This document shows positions 26,282-34,421 of a stretch of 64,000 nucleotides of DNA, one piece after another. The DNA comes from Rheinheimera soli. Lineage in GTDB: Bacteria; Pseudomonadota; Gammaproteobacteria; Enterobacterales; Alteromonadaceae. Below the pieces are notes generated by a model. It did no database searches. It had not been told where the DNA came from and worked only from the letters and a program-made list of their open reading frames with translations. The position numbers and the translations under genes were made by a program. The stretch covers positions 81,666-145,665 of the forward strand of contig NZ_JAJOYU010000008.1 of assembly GCF_021290985.1 (NCBI RefSeq), in the 5' to 3' direction. The stretch's first letter is position 1. Each line of letters opens with the position of its first letter.

Positions 26282-26986
26282 ATGACCGCCTTTACCCCTT
26301 CAATTTTTGACAGTTTTGCCTTTGGTATATACCCCTATATCGCCATGGCCATCATGTTTATCGGTAGTTGGATCCGATATGACAGAGAGCAATACACCTG
26401 GAAAACCAGCTCCAGCCAGATTATGGAAAAGAAACAATTACGAAAAGGCAGTATTGCTTTTCATATTGGCGTAATTGCAATTTTCTTTGGTCACTTTGCG
26501 GGTTTACTGATGCCAAAATCTGTCTGGCATTTGCTCGGTATTACCACTGAAATGAAACAGCTGATCGCTATGGGTGTTGGTGGATTCTTTGGGCTCATTT
26601 GCTTTTACGGCCTGACGATTTTAATTATCCGCCGCCTGACCAATCCAAGAGTGCGGGCAGGTTCCAGTACTATGGATATAGCCATCTTGCTGGTGTTGTA
26701 TGCACAATTGATTTTAGGGCTACTATCGATCTTTGTTTCAATGGGACACTTAGATGGCGCTGAAATGCTGAAGCTAATGGCCTGGGCACAAAATACCATG
26801 ACCTTCCAGAGCGCGGCGGCAGTTGAAGCCATATCTGGAGTTCACTGGATTTTTAAAGCTCATGTGTTTTTAGGTATGACTATTTTTGTACTGTTTCCGT
26901 TTAGCCGCTTAGTGCATATGTTAAGCGTACCAGTGCAATATGTTCGTCGTCAGCATCAGATAGTACGCCAACGTTTCGTGCGTTAA
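26282..26986 (+). CDS. narI: Respiratory nitrate reductase gamma subunit (NarI)
   Basis: A 234-residue cytochrome b membrane subunit that oxidises quinol at the periplasmic side and anchors NarGH. Five hydrophobic helices are visible. Conserved histidines that bind the two b haems are in FHIGVIAIFFGHFAGLL and in the last helix pair (HWIFKAHVFLGMTIFVLFPFSRLVHMLS). The length is close to E. coli NarI (225). GGAG precedes the ATG by six bases. It ends the narGHJI set; a good hairpin terminator follows 10 bases after the stop. Confidence 0.96.
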   Translation: MTAFTPSIFDSFAFGIYPYIAMAIMFIGSWIRYDREQYTWKTSSSQIMEKKQLRKGSIAFHIGVIAIFFGHFAGLLMPKSVWHLLGITTEMKQLIAMGVGGFFGLICFYGLTILIIRRLTNPRVRAGSSTMDIAILLVLYAQLILGLLSIFVSMGHLDGAEMLKLMAWAQNTMTFQSAAAVEAISGVHWIFKAHVFLGMTIFVLFPFSRLVHMLSVPVQYVRRQHQIVRQRFVR

Positions 26987-26996
26987 ACCTGAAAGT

Positions 26997-27034
26997 AAGC
27001 ACGGATGATTGCATCAGACAGCATCCGTGCTTTA
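26997..27034 (+). terminator. Terminator after narI
   Basis: An 11-base stem (AAGCACGGATG/CATCCGTGCTT) with a 14-base loop, followed by TTATT. It lies between narI and the parvulin gene, so the latter is probably transcribed partly by read-through or from its own promoter. Confidence 0.7.
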
Positions 27035-27115
27035 TTCGAATTACCGCTGATGTTGTCTGTCAACCATTGACTGTAACGACAAAACCAACATCAGAAGAGC
27101 TGTGAAGAGGTCTAC

Positions 27116-27892
27116 ATGATCATTGTCAATGAAGTTAAAATTCCTGAACACGCTATTATGGCGGAAATGCAATATCATCCAGCACCAGAGAAAAGAACGG
27201 CAATGCTCAAGGCAGCTGAAAGTCTCATTATTTCGGAGCTGCTTAAACAAAGAGCTGTGGAACTGGGCTTAGCTGAAGTGGACCAACTAGAAGATACTTC
27301 ACCGCAGGCACAAGATGCAGTCTTAGACATGCTGATCAAAAAAGAAGTACTGATCCCAAAAGCAAGTGAAGCCGAGTGTTTACAGTATTATCAGCAAAAC
27401 CCTGGTCGTTTTGTCACCTCTCCCCTATTAGAAGTACGTCATATTTTGCTGCCAGCGGCACCAGACAATGACGGTGAGAGAATCAAAGCCAAGCAGCTTG
27501 CAGAAGGCATCATCACTGAACTGCAAAAAGCGGCTGATTTTGCAGCATTAGCAACCCATTATTCAGTCTGCAGTACAAAAGATAGCGGCGGATTGTTAGG
27601 CCAAATCACCAAAGGTCAGACCGTGCCTGAATTCGAACGACAAATATTCAAAGCACAACCCGGATTAATGCCTTACCCGGTGGAAAGCCGTTTTGGCTTA
27701 CACGTCGTCGATGTGCTACGTAAGGTTGAAGGAGACCTCCTGCCGTACGAAGCAGTCGAAGTAAAAATTAACGACTACCTCAACGAGAAAGTCCGCCGTA
27801 AAGCCATTGCACAATATATTGAGACTTTAATCAGCGCTGCCGCAATTGAGGGGTATGATTTTAAAGTAAGTAGCTCCCCTTTGATGCAATAA
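27116..27892 (+). CDS. Parvulin-type peptidyl-prolyl isomerase of the nar locus
   Basis: A 258-residue protein with an N-terminal alpha-helical SurA/NifM-like region (residues 1-100) and a parvulin domain near residues 100-200. The isomerase motifs LEVRHILLPA, YSVCSTKDSGGLLGQITKGQ and PVESRFGLHVVDVL are clear. No signal peptide is seen, so it acts in the cytoplasm. Similar PpiC-type genes follow narGHJI in pseudomonads, and NifM, its relative, matures nitrogenase iron protein. A role in folding a nitrate reductase subunit is inferred from position. GAGG lies five bases before the ATG. A strong terminator follows. Confidence 0.85.
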   Translation: MIIVNEVKIPEHAIMAEMQYHPAPEKRTAMLKAAESLIISELLKQRAVELGLAEVDQLEDTSPQAQDAVLDMLIKKEVLIPKASEAECLQYYQQNPGRFVTSPLLEVRHILLPAAPDNDGERIKAKQLAEGIITELQKAADFAALATHYSVCSTKDSGGLLGQITKGQTVPEFERQIFKAQPGLMPYPVESRFGLHVVDVLRKVEGDLLPYEAVEVKINDYLNEKVRRKAIAQYIETLISAAAIEGYDFKVSSSPLMQ

Positions 27893-27911
27893 CAGATCCG
27901 AAGCTCTTACT

Positions 27912-27946
27912 CACAGGCCTGTATTCAGGCCTGTGTCCATTTTTTG
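27912..27946 (+). terminator. Terminator after the parvulin gene
   Basis: A ten-base perfect stem (CACAGGCCTG/CAGGCCTGTG) with a four-base loop, followed by a T-rich run. Confidence 0.85.
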
Positions 27947-28044
27947 CTTCGATACCTCCTTTTGGCCTTCATATATACCCCAAGTTCCTGTCACTTCAAT
28001 CTCACAGAAGCTGTCCGCCGAAGTGTCTGACCAGACTGCCACCC

Positions 28045-28060
28045 TACCCACAAGTAGGTA
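28045..28060. promoter_or_regulatory. NarL/NarP 7-2-7 site before the porin gene
   Basis: TACCCACAAGTAGGTA is an inverted heptamer pair with a two-base spacer, 77 bases upstream of the porin ATG. It suggests that the porin belongs to the nitrate regulon. Confidence 0.65.
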
Positions 28061-28137
28061 ACCATCTAATTTAATTAATATTTAAATCAAAACACCTTAC
28101 AATTATGCGGCGTTATACAGTCATATTGAAGGGTTCT

Positions 28138-29355
28138 ATGAACACAACTTCTTTTGTATCTTCAGTTAAAATTAACACCATAGTCTGTGCTCTGTCCGGT
28201 TTAGCACTGATGCCGGCACAAGCCACAACAACCACTCTGGCCGATGCCTTAAAAGAAGGCTCTATCAACGCTCAGTTTCGTTACCGTCTGGAAAATGTAG
28301 ATCAGGACAATGCACTTAAAACTGCAACAGCTTCGACATTACGTAGCCGGCTTACTTTACAATCAGGTAGCTGGTTCCATACAAAAGCGCTGATTGAGTT
28401 AGATAACGTCAGCAGTATAGGTGGTGAGCGTTACAATAGTGGAGTGAACGCAAATAGCCATTACTCCGCAATCACAGATCCAACCGGAACAGATATCAAT
28501 CAGGCCGCATTGTTATTCACCCCTTATAAAAACAGTCAGTTTACCCTAGGCCGACAACGTATTAACTTACAAAACCAACGCTTCATAGGCAGCGTAGGCT
28601 GGCGTCAAAACGAACAGACGTTTGACGGTGTGCGGTTGACGCAACAGCTTGGTAACCAATGGCAGATTGACTTATCTAGTCTGCACAACACAAACAGAAT
28701 CTTTGGCACAAAAGGAGCTGATGCAGATCTACACGGCCGATTTTCTTTAGGGCAACTGAAATGGCAACCAATGCCTCAGCATACTTTCACCGCATTTCAC
28801 TATGATCTGGATTTTGATATTCTGAATAGCCGCGACAGCCTGACACAAGGTTTGGATTACGCTGGTTATTTGGCGGCATTGCCGGATTTTAAATGGCTGT
28901 TTGTTTTTGCTGAACAGGAAGACAAACATCAGGCTCCATTGCAATTCCAGCATCATTATCATCGCGTAGATCTGAGTTACACCTTCAAAGATATTATAGT
29001 GAAGCTGGTACAGGAAAGACTTGGAGGCGATGGTCAAACTGCCTTCCAAACCCCTTTTGCTACACTGCACGCATTTCAGGGCTTCACTGATGTGTTTCTG
29101 GTAACCCCAACAGTGGGTATCAGAGATCATTATCTTGAAATCAGTCTGCCATTAAGCTCTGTATATCTTAGTGCAAGCTGGCACAGCTACCATAGTGATG
29201 CAGGCAGCAGTAAATTAGGCACTGAAATAAATAGCAGTGTTACTTATGATCTCCTGAAACAACTCAACCTGATGTTCAAACTCAGCCATTATCAAGCGGA
29301 CAGTTACGGTGTTGATACGAATAAATTGTGGCTGATGGCAACCTACTCTATTTAA
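28138..29355 (+). CDS. Outer-membrane beta-barrel porin (alginate-export-like)
   Basis: A 405-residue protein with a signal peptide (residues 1 to about 29, ending PAQA) and a barrel-like pattern of alternating hydrophobic residues ending in MATYSI. Segments such as NAQFRYRLENVDQDN, TLRSRLTLQSGSW and FTLGRQRINLQNQRFIGSVGWRQNEQTFDGVRL resemble the alginate-export/OprD-like barrel family annotated in many proteobacteria. The substrate is not known. The ATG used has GAAGGG four bases upstream; an earlier ATG 33 bases upstream adds a poor signal peptide. A 7-2-7 NarL site upstream and the nar genes on the left suggest nitrate/nitrite passage through the outer membrane, which is inference only. 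Confidence 0.75.
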   Translation: MNTTSFVSSVKINTIVCALSGLALMPAQATTTTLADALKEGSINAQFRYRLENVDQDNALKTATASTLRSRLTLQSGSWFHTKALIELDNVSSIGGERYNSGVNANSHYSAITDPTGTDINQAALLFTPYKNSQFTLGRQRINLQNQRFIGSVGWRQNEQTFDGVRLTQQLGNQWQIDLSSLHNTNRIFGTKGADADLHGRFSLGQLKWQPMPQHTFTAFHYDLDFDILNSRDSLTQGLDYAGYLAALPDFKWLFVFAEQEDKHQAPLQFQHHYHRVDLSYTFKDIIVKLVQERLGGDGQTAFQTPFATLHAFQGFTDVFLVTPTVGIRDHYLEISLPLSSVYLSASWHSYHSDAGSSKLGTEINSSVTYDLLKQLNLMFKLSHYQADSYGVDTNKLWLMATYSI

Positions 29356-29394
29356 GGCTCTTCTCAACCCGACTCCCCACGTCGGTTTGTTGCT

Positions 29395-29428
29395 ACGCCA
29401 TTCAATAGGTTCTGAATGGCGTTTTTTT
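29395..29428 (+). terminator. Terminator after the porin gene
   Basis: A ten-base stem (ACGCCATTCA/TGAATGGCGT) with an eight-base loop followed directly by a run of T. Confidence 0.9.
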
Positions 29429-29589
29429 CCTCTTAAATCCGCAAATCTGTACAGGCCCCAGACAAATTCGAAGTAGCTCCAATGGCTAGCATCGCTGACA
29501 CCACTGTGCATAACTGTATTGTCACACCCCGAGTTTAATCACCATAACAGAGACATCTTTACAGTTAAAAGTCTCAGCTTACGGACTAT

Positions 29590-29605
29590 TACCACCATAG
29601 GGGTA
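29590..29605. promoter_or_regulatory. NarL/NarP 7-2-7 site before nrdG
   Basis: TACCACCATAGGGGTA is a heptamer pair with two-base spacing; the right half AGGGGTA fits AKRRGTA. It is 58 bases upstream of the exact FNR box of nrdG. Confidence 0.65.
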
Positions 29606-29662
29606 ACAACCCTAAACAAAATGCGGCGTGCAGAGATAAGGAAATTCTGATGAATGAATTTA

Positions 29663-29676
29663 TTGATCTAGATCAA
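29663..29676. promoter_or_regulatory. FNR box before nrdG, exact consensus
   Basis: TTGATCTAGATCAA is a perfect 14-base palindrome matching the FNR consensus, 75 bases upstream of nrdG. It accounts for anaerobic expression of nrdG-nrdD. Confidence 0.88.
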
Positions 29677-29751
29677 TCTTTATTCCCCACCGAGGTCTAA
29701 CCTACACAACATGTAGTGCTAAAAATGAAAATAAACACAAGATAAAGCGTT

Positions 29752-30366
29752 ATGAACAATCTCAACTATTATGCGGAACAAGTAGTGTGGCAAGAGGTGC
29801 CAGAACATACCAGTCTGGCATTTACCATTTGCGGATGCCCCATTGGCTGCAAAGGTTGCCACAGTGCCGAAAGTTGGCCTGAGAATTCCGGATATCCCTT
29901 ATCAGCAGAGATGCTGCATGACAAGCTACTGAAGTACAGTGGGCTCATCAGCTGCGTGTTATTTTTAGGCGGAGAATGGCATCCGGCATTGCTCAAAGAA
30001 TTACTTTTACTTTGTAAAAAGCACCGACTTCACACCTGTTTATACACAGGGCTGGAACTGCGGGAAATACCAATAAACTTAATCGACTCTCTCGATTTTG
30101 TTAAAACAGGTCCCTGGAAAAAAGAATTTGGTCCACTGGGTTCTCCCTCAGGCAATCAGCGTTTTTATGACTTAAAAAACAGACGAGATCTGACCTGGAA
30201 ATTTCAGTCGCCACAACATCATGATACTCAATTTCATGACATGAGCTCACGCAGGGATATACCTGAAAAAGTTGCCCCATCTCATGGCACCGCTGTCGGA
30301 GCTGAAAACATCTCTTTTGTATACATCGACACATCAGAAGTAACAACAAAGCCACCTATCAATTAA
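29752..30366 (+). CDS. nrdG: Anaerobic ribonucleotide reductase activase (NrdG)
   Basis: A radical-SAM activase that makes the glycyl radical on NrdD. The cysteine motif C29, C33, C36 (GCPIGCKGCHSAESW) and the SAM-binding FLGGEWHPALL are present. The conserved core ends about residue 150. The remaining 50 residues, rich in His, Ser and charged residues, are not typical: E. coli NrdG has 154. The extension might be a translated insertion, as its codons look ordinary but its sequence resembles no NrdG tail I know. The gene precedes nrdD by 16 bases, the reverse of the E. coli order. Confidence 0.9.
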   Translation: MNNLNYYAEQVVWQEVPEHTSLAFTICGCPIGCKGCHSAESWPENSGYPLSAEMLHDKLLKYSGLISCVLFLGGEWHPALLKELLLLCKKHRLHTCLYTGLELREIPINLIDSLDFVKTGPWKKEFGPLGSPSGNQRFYDLKNRRDLTWKFQSPQHHDTQFHDMSSRRDIPEKVAPSHGTAVGAENISFVYIDTSEVTTKPPIN

Positions 30367-30382
30367 AATAAGGGATTTTGCT

Positions 30383-32224
30383 ATGCAAAGATTAATGAAG
30401 CATCAGGTCGAACATAAACTTAACTTTATAGAGCAGTACCTTCATGCACAAAACGCTGCGGACGGTTCGAAGATGGATGCGAATGCCAACGTAACGCAAA
30501 AAAATATCGCCACACTGGAAGCGGAAATAATGAAAGATTATTTTATTCAAGTGAATCGAGCTCAGGTCAGTAAAAAAATATCTGAGCTTTTTGGTCAGGA
30601 TTTAGCTTCAGAGTATGTGAGGCAAATTGAAGCTCATGAAATATACGTACATGATGAAACAAGCCTGAAGCCTTACTGTGTGTCTGTCACTATGTATCCG
30701 TTCCTTCGTGATGGATTAACCAAGCTGGGCGGCGAATCAAAAGCACCTCAACATCTCGAATCATTCTGCGGCTGCTTTGTTAACTTTGTTTTCGCTGTCA
30801 GTAGTCAATTCGCTGGTGCTGTCGCTACGGTTGAGTTCCTTACGTACTTTGATTATTTTGCCCGTAAGGACTACGGTGACAATTATCTCCATACACACCG
30901 CAAACAGGTTGAAAACCACCTTCAGCACGTGGTTTATGCATTAAATCAGCCTGCTGCTGCACGCGGTTATCAAAGCGTGTTCTGGAATATTTCTGTGTAT
31001 GACTACTATTATTTTGACAGCATGTTTGGCAACTTTGTATTTCCGGACTTTGTAAAACCTGAATGGAGTTCAGTATCTGCTTTACAGGACTTCTTCCTGA
31101 ACTGGTTTAATGCCGAACGAGAAAAAACAATCCTTACTTTCCCGGTTGTTACCGTTGCAATGCTCACTGAAAAGAGCGAAGGAAAAAGCCACTGCAAGGA
31201 TCAGCATTTTGCTGAGAAAATGGCTCATCAACTTGCAGCGGGCAGCGCCTTTTTTGTTTATTTATCAGATAGTGCGGATTCGCTAGCCTCCTGCTGCCGC
31301 TTGAGAAGCGAGATCAGTGACAACACTTTTTCATACTCCCTTGGCGCAGGTGGTGTGGCAACAGGCTCCATCAACGTCATTACAATCAATATGAACAGGT
31401 TGGTACAGGACAACAGAGATTTAGCCGAAGAAGTGACTAAAATTCATAAGTATCAGGTCGCTTACCGCAAACTGATGGAGGAATACCAGGCTGCAGGTTT
31501 GATGACAGTATATGACGCAGGTTTTATCAGCCTGGATAAACAATTTCTGACCATAGGTATTAATGGCATGGTCGAAGCCGCTGAGTCTCAAGGCTTTGAA
31601 GCGAGTAATAATCCTGCTTACATTGACTTTGTCCAGCAAAAATTAAAAGTCATATTTGACGCGAATAAAGAAGCCAAAGCTCTTTATGGTTACTTGTTTA
31701 ATACCGAATTTGTACCAGCGGAAAACCTTGGAATTAAAAATGCAAAATGGGATAAAGAAGACGGTTATTTTGTCCCAAGAGACTGTTACAACTCTTATTT
31801 TTATGTCGTTGAAGACAACAGCAGTAACGCGATAGATAAATTCCAGTTACATGGCAGAGCTTTACTGGATTATCTGGATGGCGGTTCTGCTTTGCATTTA
31901 AATCTGGATGAAAAATTAACAACCCAGGGATATATGCAGTTATTAAACATAGCCGCTCATACTGGCTGTAATTACTTCTGTATAAACGTAAAAATTACTA
32001 TCTGTAACCAGTGTGAAAAAATCGACAAGAGAACCTTAAACTCATGTCCACATTGTGGCAGCCACGATATAGATTATGGCACCAGAGTCATTGGCTACTT
32101 AAAACGAGTATCGTCTTTTAGCAAAGGCAGACGAACTGAGCATTCACTTCGTCACTACCACCGAAAACCGGCGGTGGCAATAAAAGCGGCCTCCCCCGCG
32201 ATACAAGAAATGGCAGAAGCTTGA
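30383..32224 (+). CDS. nrdD: Anaerobic ribonucleoside-triphosphate reductase (NrdD, class III)
   Basis: A 613-residue glycyl-radical enzyme that reduces ribonucleotides without oxygen, giving DNA precursors during nitrate respiration. It lacks a full ATP-cone, which explains the length below E. coli NrdD (712). FGNFVFPDF, LTFPVVTVAML and CCRLRSEI are family landmarks. The C-terminal zinc site is CNQCEK plus CPHCGS and the radical glycine lies near residue 571 in TRVIGYLKR. The tail after the glycine is longer than usual. AAGGGA lies seven bases before the ATG. A hairpin terminator follows. Confidence 0.93.
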   Translation: MQRLMKHQVEHKLNFIEQYLHAQNAADGSKMDANANVTQKNIATLEAEIMKDYFIQVNRAQVSKKISELFGQDLASEYVRQIEAHEIYVHDETSLKPYCVSVTMYPFLRDGLTKLGGESKAPQHLESFCGCFVNFVFAVSSQFAGAVATVEFLTYFDYFARKDYGDNYLHTHRKQVENHLQHVVYALNQPAAARGYQSVFWNISVYDYYYFDSMFGNFVFPDFVKPEWSSVSALQDFFLNWFNAEREKTILTFPVVTVAMLTEKSEGKSHCKDQHFAEKMAHQLAAGSAFFVYLSDSADSLASCCRLRSEISDNTFSYSLGAGGVATGSINVITINMNRLVQDNRDLAEEVTKIHKYQVAYRKLMEEYQAAGLMTVYDAGFISLDKQFLTIGINGMVEAAESQGFEASNNPAYIDFVQQKLKVIFDANKEAKALYGYLFNTEFVPAENLGIKNAKWDKEDGYFVPRDCYNSYFYVVEDNSSNAIDKFQLHGRALLDYLDGGSALHLNLDEKLTTQGYMQLLNIAAHTGCNYFCINVKITICNQCEKIDKRTLNSCPHCGSHDIDYGTRVIGYLKRVSSFSKGRRTEHSLRHYHRKPAVAIKAASPAIQEMAEA

Positions 32225-32254
32225 TCTTTTCAGCTCAAGGCTAAGCAGGACGGT

Positions 32255-32281
32255 AAAACGACAGGATAACACTGTCGTTTT
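32255..32281 (+). terminator. Terminator after nrdD
   Basis: A ten-base perfect stem (AAAACGACAG/CTGTCGTTTT) with a seven-base loop, ending in T residues, 30 bases after the nrdD stop. Confidence 0.8.
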
Positions 32282-32300
32282 GTTAGCGCCTTAAAAAAAC

Positions 32301-32316
32301 TACCTACAAAGAGGCA
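32301..32316. promoter_or_regulatory. Imperfect NarL-type 7-2-7 site
   Basis: TACCTACAAAGAGGCA has a good left heptamer and a right half one base off AKRRGTA, with a two-base spacer. It lies 104 bases before the small gene at 32420. Confidence 0.4.
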
Positions 32317-32419
32317 TCCTGAATGCCCATTTTTTGCAGCAACCAATGCCGTTGGTGTTGATAAACTTGAGTATGTCGATTATCAGTCAGAAAACTACAG
32401 AACTCCCCGGGGTACTTTA

Positions 32420-32824
32420 ATGAATATACAGAGTTATCAGGATTTAATCACAGCTGCAAAGCAACAGCATGAACCACAGCGATTGCTCTTGGTATTTGCA
32501 AAAGCCGAGCTCCCCAATGGTTATACCGAAAGCCAACACAATAATTTTCTGCGTGGTGAAGGCGGCACTTTGAACCCTGTACTTTGCGTTGATAAATTGC
32601 CAGACGAAATTGCTGAATTTGAAATACTGAGAGCTGAATCCGAAAAAACAGGCTTCGACTGGGATATTGCTTTTGTGTCCTCGTTGGCCGGCCGCGGTGG
32701 TTTTCCGCCAAACAGTGATGAAGCCGAGCAACCACTTAAAATGATGTTAGCCAAAATTCAGTCTGGCATGATCGCAGACTTTCTGACATTTAACCGCTCA
32801 GGCGAACTCGTAGCTTTATTATGA
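32420..32824 (+). CDS. Small conserved protein linked to anaerobic nrd genes
   Basis: A 134-residue soluble protein. I recall homologues in proteobacteria carrying the misleading database name 'ribonucleotide reductase subunit alpha', but it has no reductase domain. Conserved-looking parts are the start NIQSYQDLITAAKQQ, RLLLVFAKAELP, the NPVLCVDKLPDEI region with a lone Cys, and SSLAGRGGFPPNSDEAEQPL. The sequence begins after a nrdD terminator and a NarL-like site, so it may be an independent anaerobic gene. Function unknown; a role as a small accessory of ribonucleotide reduction is only suggested by position. Confidence 0.7.
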   Translation: MNIQSYQDLITAAKQQHEPQRLLLVFAKAELPNGYTESQHNNFLRGEGGTLNPVLCVDKLPDEIAEFEILRAESEKTGFDWDIAFVSSLAGRGGFPPNSDEAEQPLKMMLAKIQSGMIADFLTFNRSGELVALL

Positions 32825-32881
32825 AATTGCACGAGCTGATTTTAATCCTAATGGATAAAAACTTAATGGTTGGTGGCCAAG

Positions 32882-33154
32882 ATGAAAAAAGCACAACTCG
32901 TCGAAAAAATTGCTTTTGAAGCAGATATAACACTATCAGAAGCACAAGCCGCTCTAAATGCTTTACTTTGTTCAATTACAAATGCATTAAGAACAGGTGA
33001 TAATGTCGCATTAGTCGGGTTCGGCACCTTTGAAAATAGAACGCGAGCAGCACGCTCAGGCCGTAACCCCAAAACTGGACAACCCATCCACATTGCGACC
33101 TCCCATATCCCAGTGTTTAAAGCTGGCAAGGTATTTAAAGATGCCATTAATTGA
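32882..33154 (+). CDS. HU-family DNA-binding protein
   Basis: A 90-residue histone-like protein. MKKAQLVEKIAFEADITLSEAQAALNALL forms the helical dimerisation part and [27 protein letters not shown] the DNA-binding beta arm with the proline that kinks DNA. The start used is the ATG at MKKAQ, four codons after the first possible one. It is the last clearly chromosomal-type gene before the island apart from the binding protein. A close paralogue lies at 56.5 kb; the two share GCTCAGGCCGTAACCC in the arm. It may serve the mobile element or the host. Confidence 0.9.
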   Translation: MKKAQLVEKIAFEADITLSEAQAALNALLCSITNALRTGDNVALVGFGTFENRTRAARSGRNPKTGQPIHIATSHIPVFKAGKVFKDAIN

Positions 33155-33296
33155 TCTTCTGGCTACCGTCGTATTATAGCCATTGATATGCCCAGTGACA
33201 CAGGAATGTGAGTTTATCCTCAGTGTATTGGAGCATACCCAAAAAACTGATACCTGAACCTTTAAAAGCATTAAAAAAACGGATGAACGCTGCTTT

Positions 33297-34046
33297 ATGA
33301 AATGGATATTCTTTTTACTTTGCATATTTAATGCTTCAACACCCTTTGCCACATCACTAAGTTTCTGCCAAGAATCTGATGCAGAGGCACCGAATCTCGC
33401 AGACTACGATATTGGCCAACAAAGTTACAAAGGTGTGCATGCAGCAGTTGTCGCACATGCACTATCTACTTTAAAAATTGATTTCACTATTAAACGTCTG
33501 CCATGGCTCAGATGTATGCATGACGCTCAATCAGGCAAATTTGACGGAATTATAGGTATTGGTTGGTCGGGTGAGTGGGACTTAATCTTTGACTTTCCAG
33601 GAGATTCGGAAGCCGAGCCGATGAAGCAATATAGTATAACCAGAGCCGACTACTATATTTATTCAATAAAGGGTAACTCTCTTAGTTGGGATGGCTATGC
33701 ACTTTCAGGTCTAAGATATGGTATAGCTGCACCCAAAGGCTATGTAGTGGAAACACTTTTAAAAAATTTGAATGCCCATAAAGAGCTTGATACTGGATTG
33801 GCAGTGAGTTTTGAGCTTTTAGTTAATAAACGTGTCGATGGAGTGGTAATGACTGATAGCTCCTTAAAAGCTTACTCATTACAATACAAAGGTACAAAGA
33901 TAGTGAAGTTAAGTCCTGTCTTTTATCAACAACACGTTTATATGGCGTTTAGTCTAAAGTCTACAGTATCAAATCAAACACGAAACCTTATCTGGCAACA
34001 GATTGCACTCTCAAAGAGAGTGATAGCAAACAGTGAGAATTCCTAG
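33297..34046 (+). CDS. Periplasmic solute-binding protein (SBP_bac_3-like)
   Basis: A 249-residue exported protein with a short signal peptide (MKWIFFLLCIFNASTPFATS) and one Cys pair candidate after it. The fold is like the family 3 extracellular solute-binding proteins: YDIGQQSYKGVHAAVVAHAL, GKFDGIIGIGWSGEWDLIFDFP, RYGIAAPKGYVVETLL and VNKRVDGVVMTDSSL. No permease or ATPase is next to it, so it is an orphan binding protein; such orphans often act with sensor proteins or are stand-alone. The ligand is not identifiable. It is the last gene before the AT-rich left border of the island. Confidence 0.75.
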   Translation: MKWIFFLLCIFNASTPFATSLSFCQESDAEAPNLADYDIGQQSYKGVHAAVVAHALSTLKIDFTIKRLPWLRCMHDAQSGKFDGIIGIGWSGEWDLIFDFPGDSEAEPMKQYSITRADYYIYSIKGNSLSWDGYALSGLRYGIAAPKGYVVETLLKNLNAHKELDTGLAVSFELLVNKRVDGVVMTDSSLKAYSLQYKGTKIVKLSPVFYQQHVYMAFSLKSTVSNQTRNLIWQQIALSKRVIANSENS

Positions 34047-34421
34047 TTCTGAACGGGGAAGCATCACAAGACCAATGTTAATTATCAGCAGAATTATTCA
34101 TAACGGTGCAGACCGTCAACTTCACTTTGCCACTTCCTGCCAGAAAACAAACAGCTAACACCCACGGCCTGCACTCATAGGTATTATTCAGAGATTTCTA
34201 AATTTATCAATTGGATAGGAAATCAAATAAGAGCGTGGATCTTTCTTTTATTGACCCACCTATCTTCTACCAACAAACGGGCAGCTCCATATCATTTGAC
34301 AAATAAAAAACAAATGAATATAAACATTAAATTTACATTTAATTATTTAATAAATAACAAATAACACTTGCATGAAACATTCATCTCGAATAATCTCCGC
34401 GCAAATTGAGAGAATAATTTT
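34047..34421. other. AT-rich spacer before the recombinase trio
   Basis: No gene is visible in these 375 bases. The last 120 bases are strongly AT-rich and hold TATTAT-like stretches that could form the promoter of the trio. This is the likely left edge of the island, but I found no convincing terminal repeat here. Confidence 0.5.

Noticed and set aside
28065..28085. An FNR box upstream of the porin
   Set aside because: The sequence TTAATATTTAAATCAA has the right half only and wrong spacing; it is likely just AT-rich.
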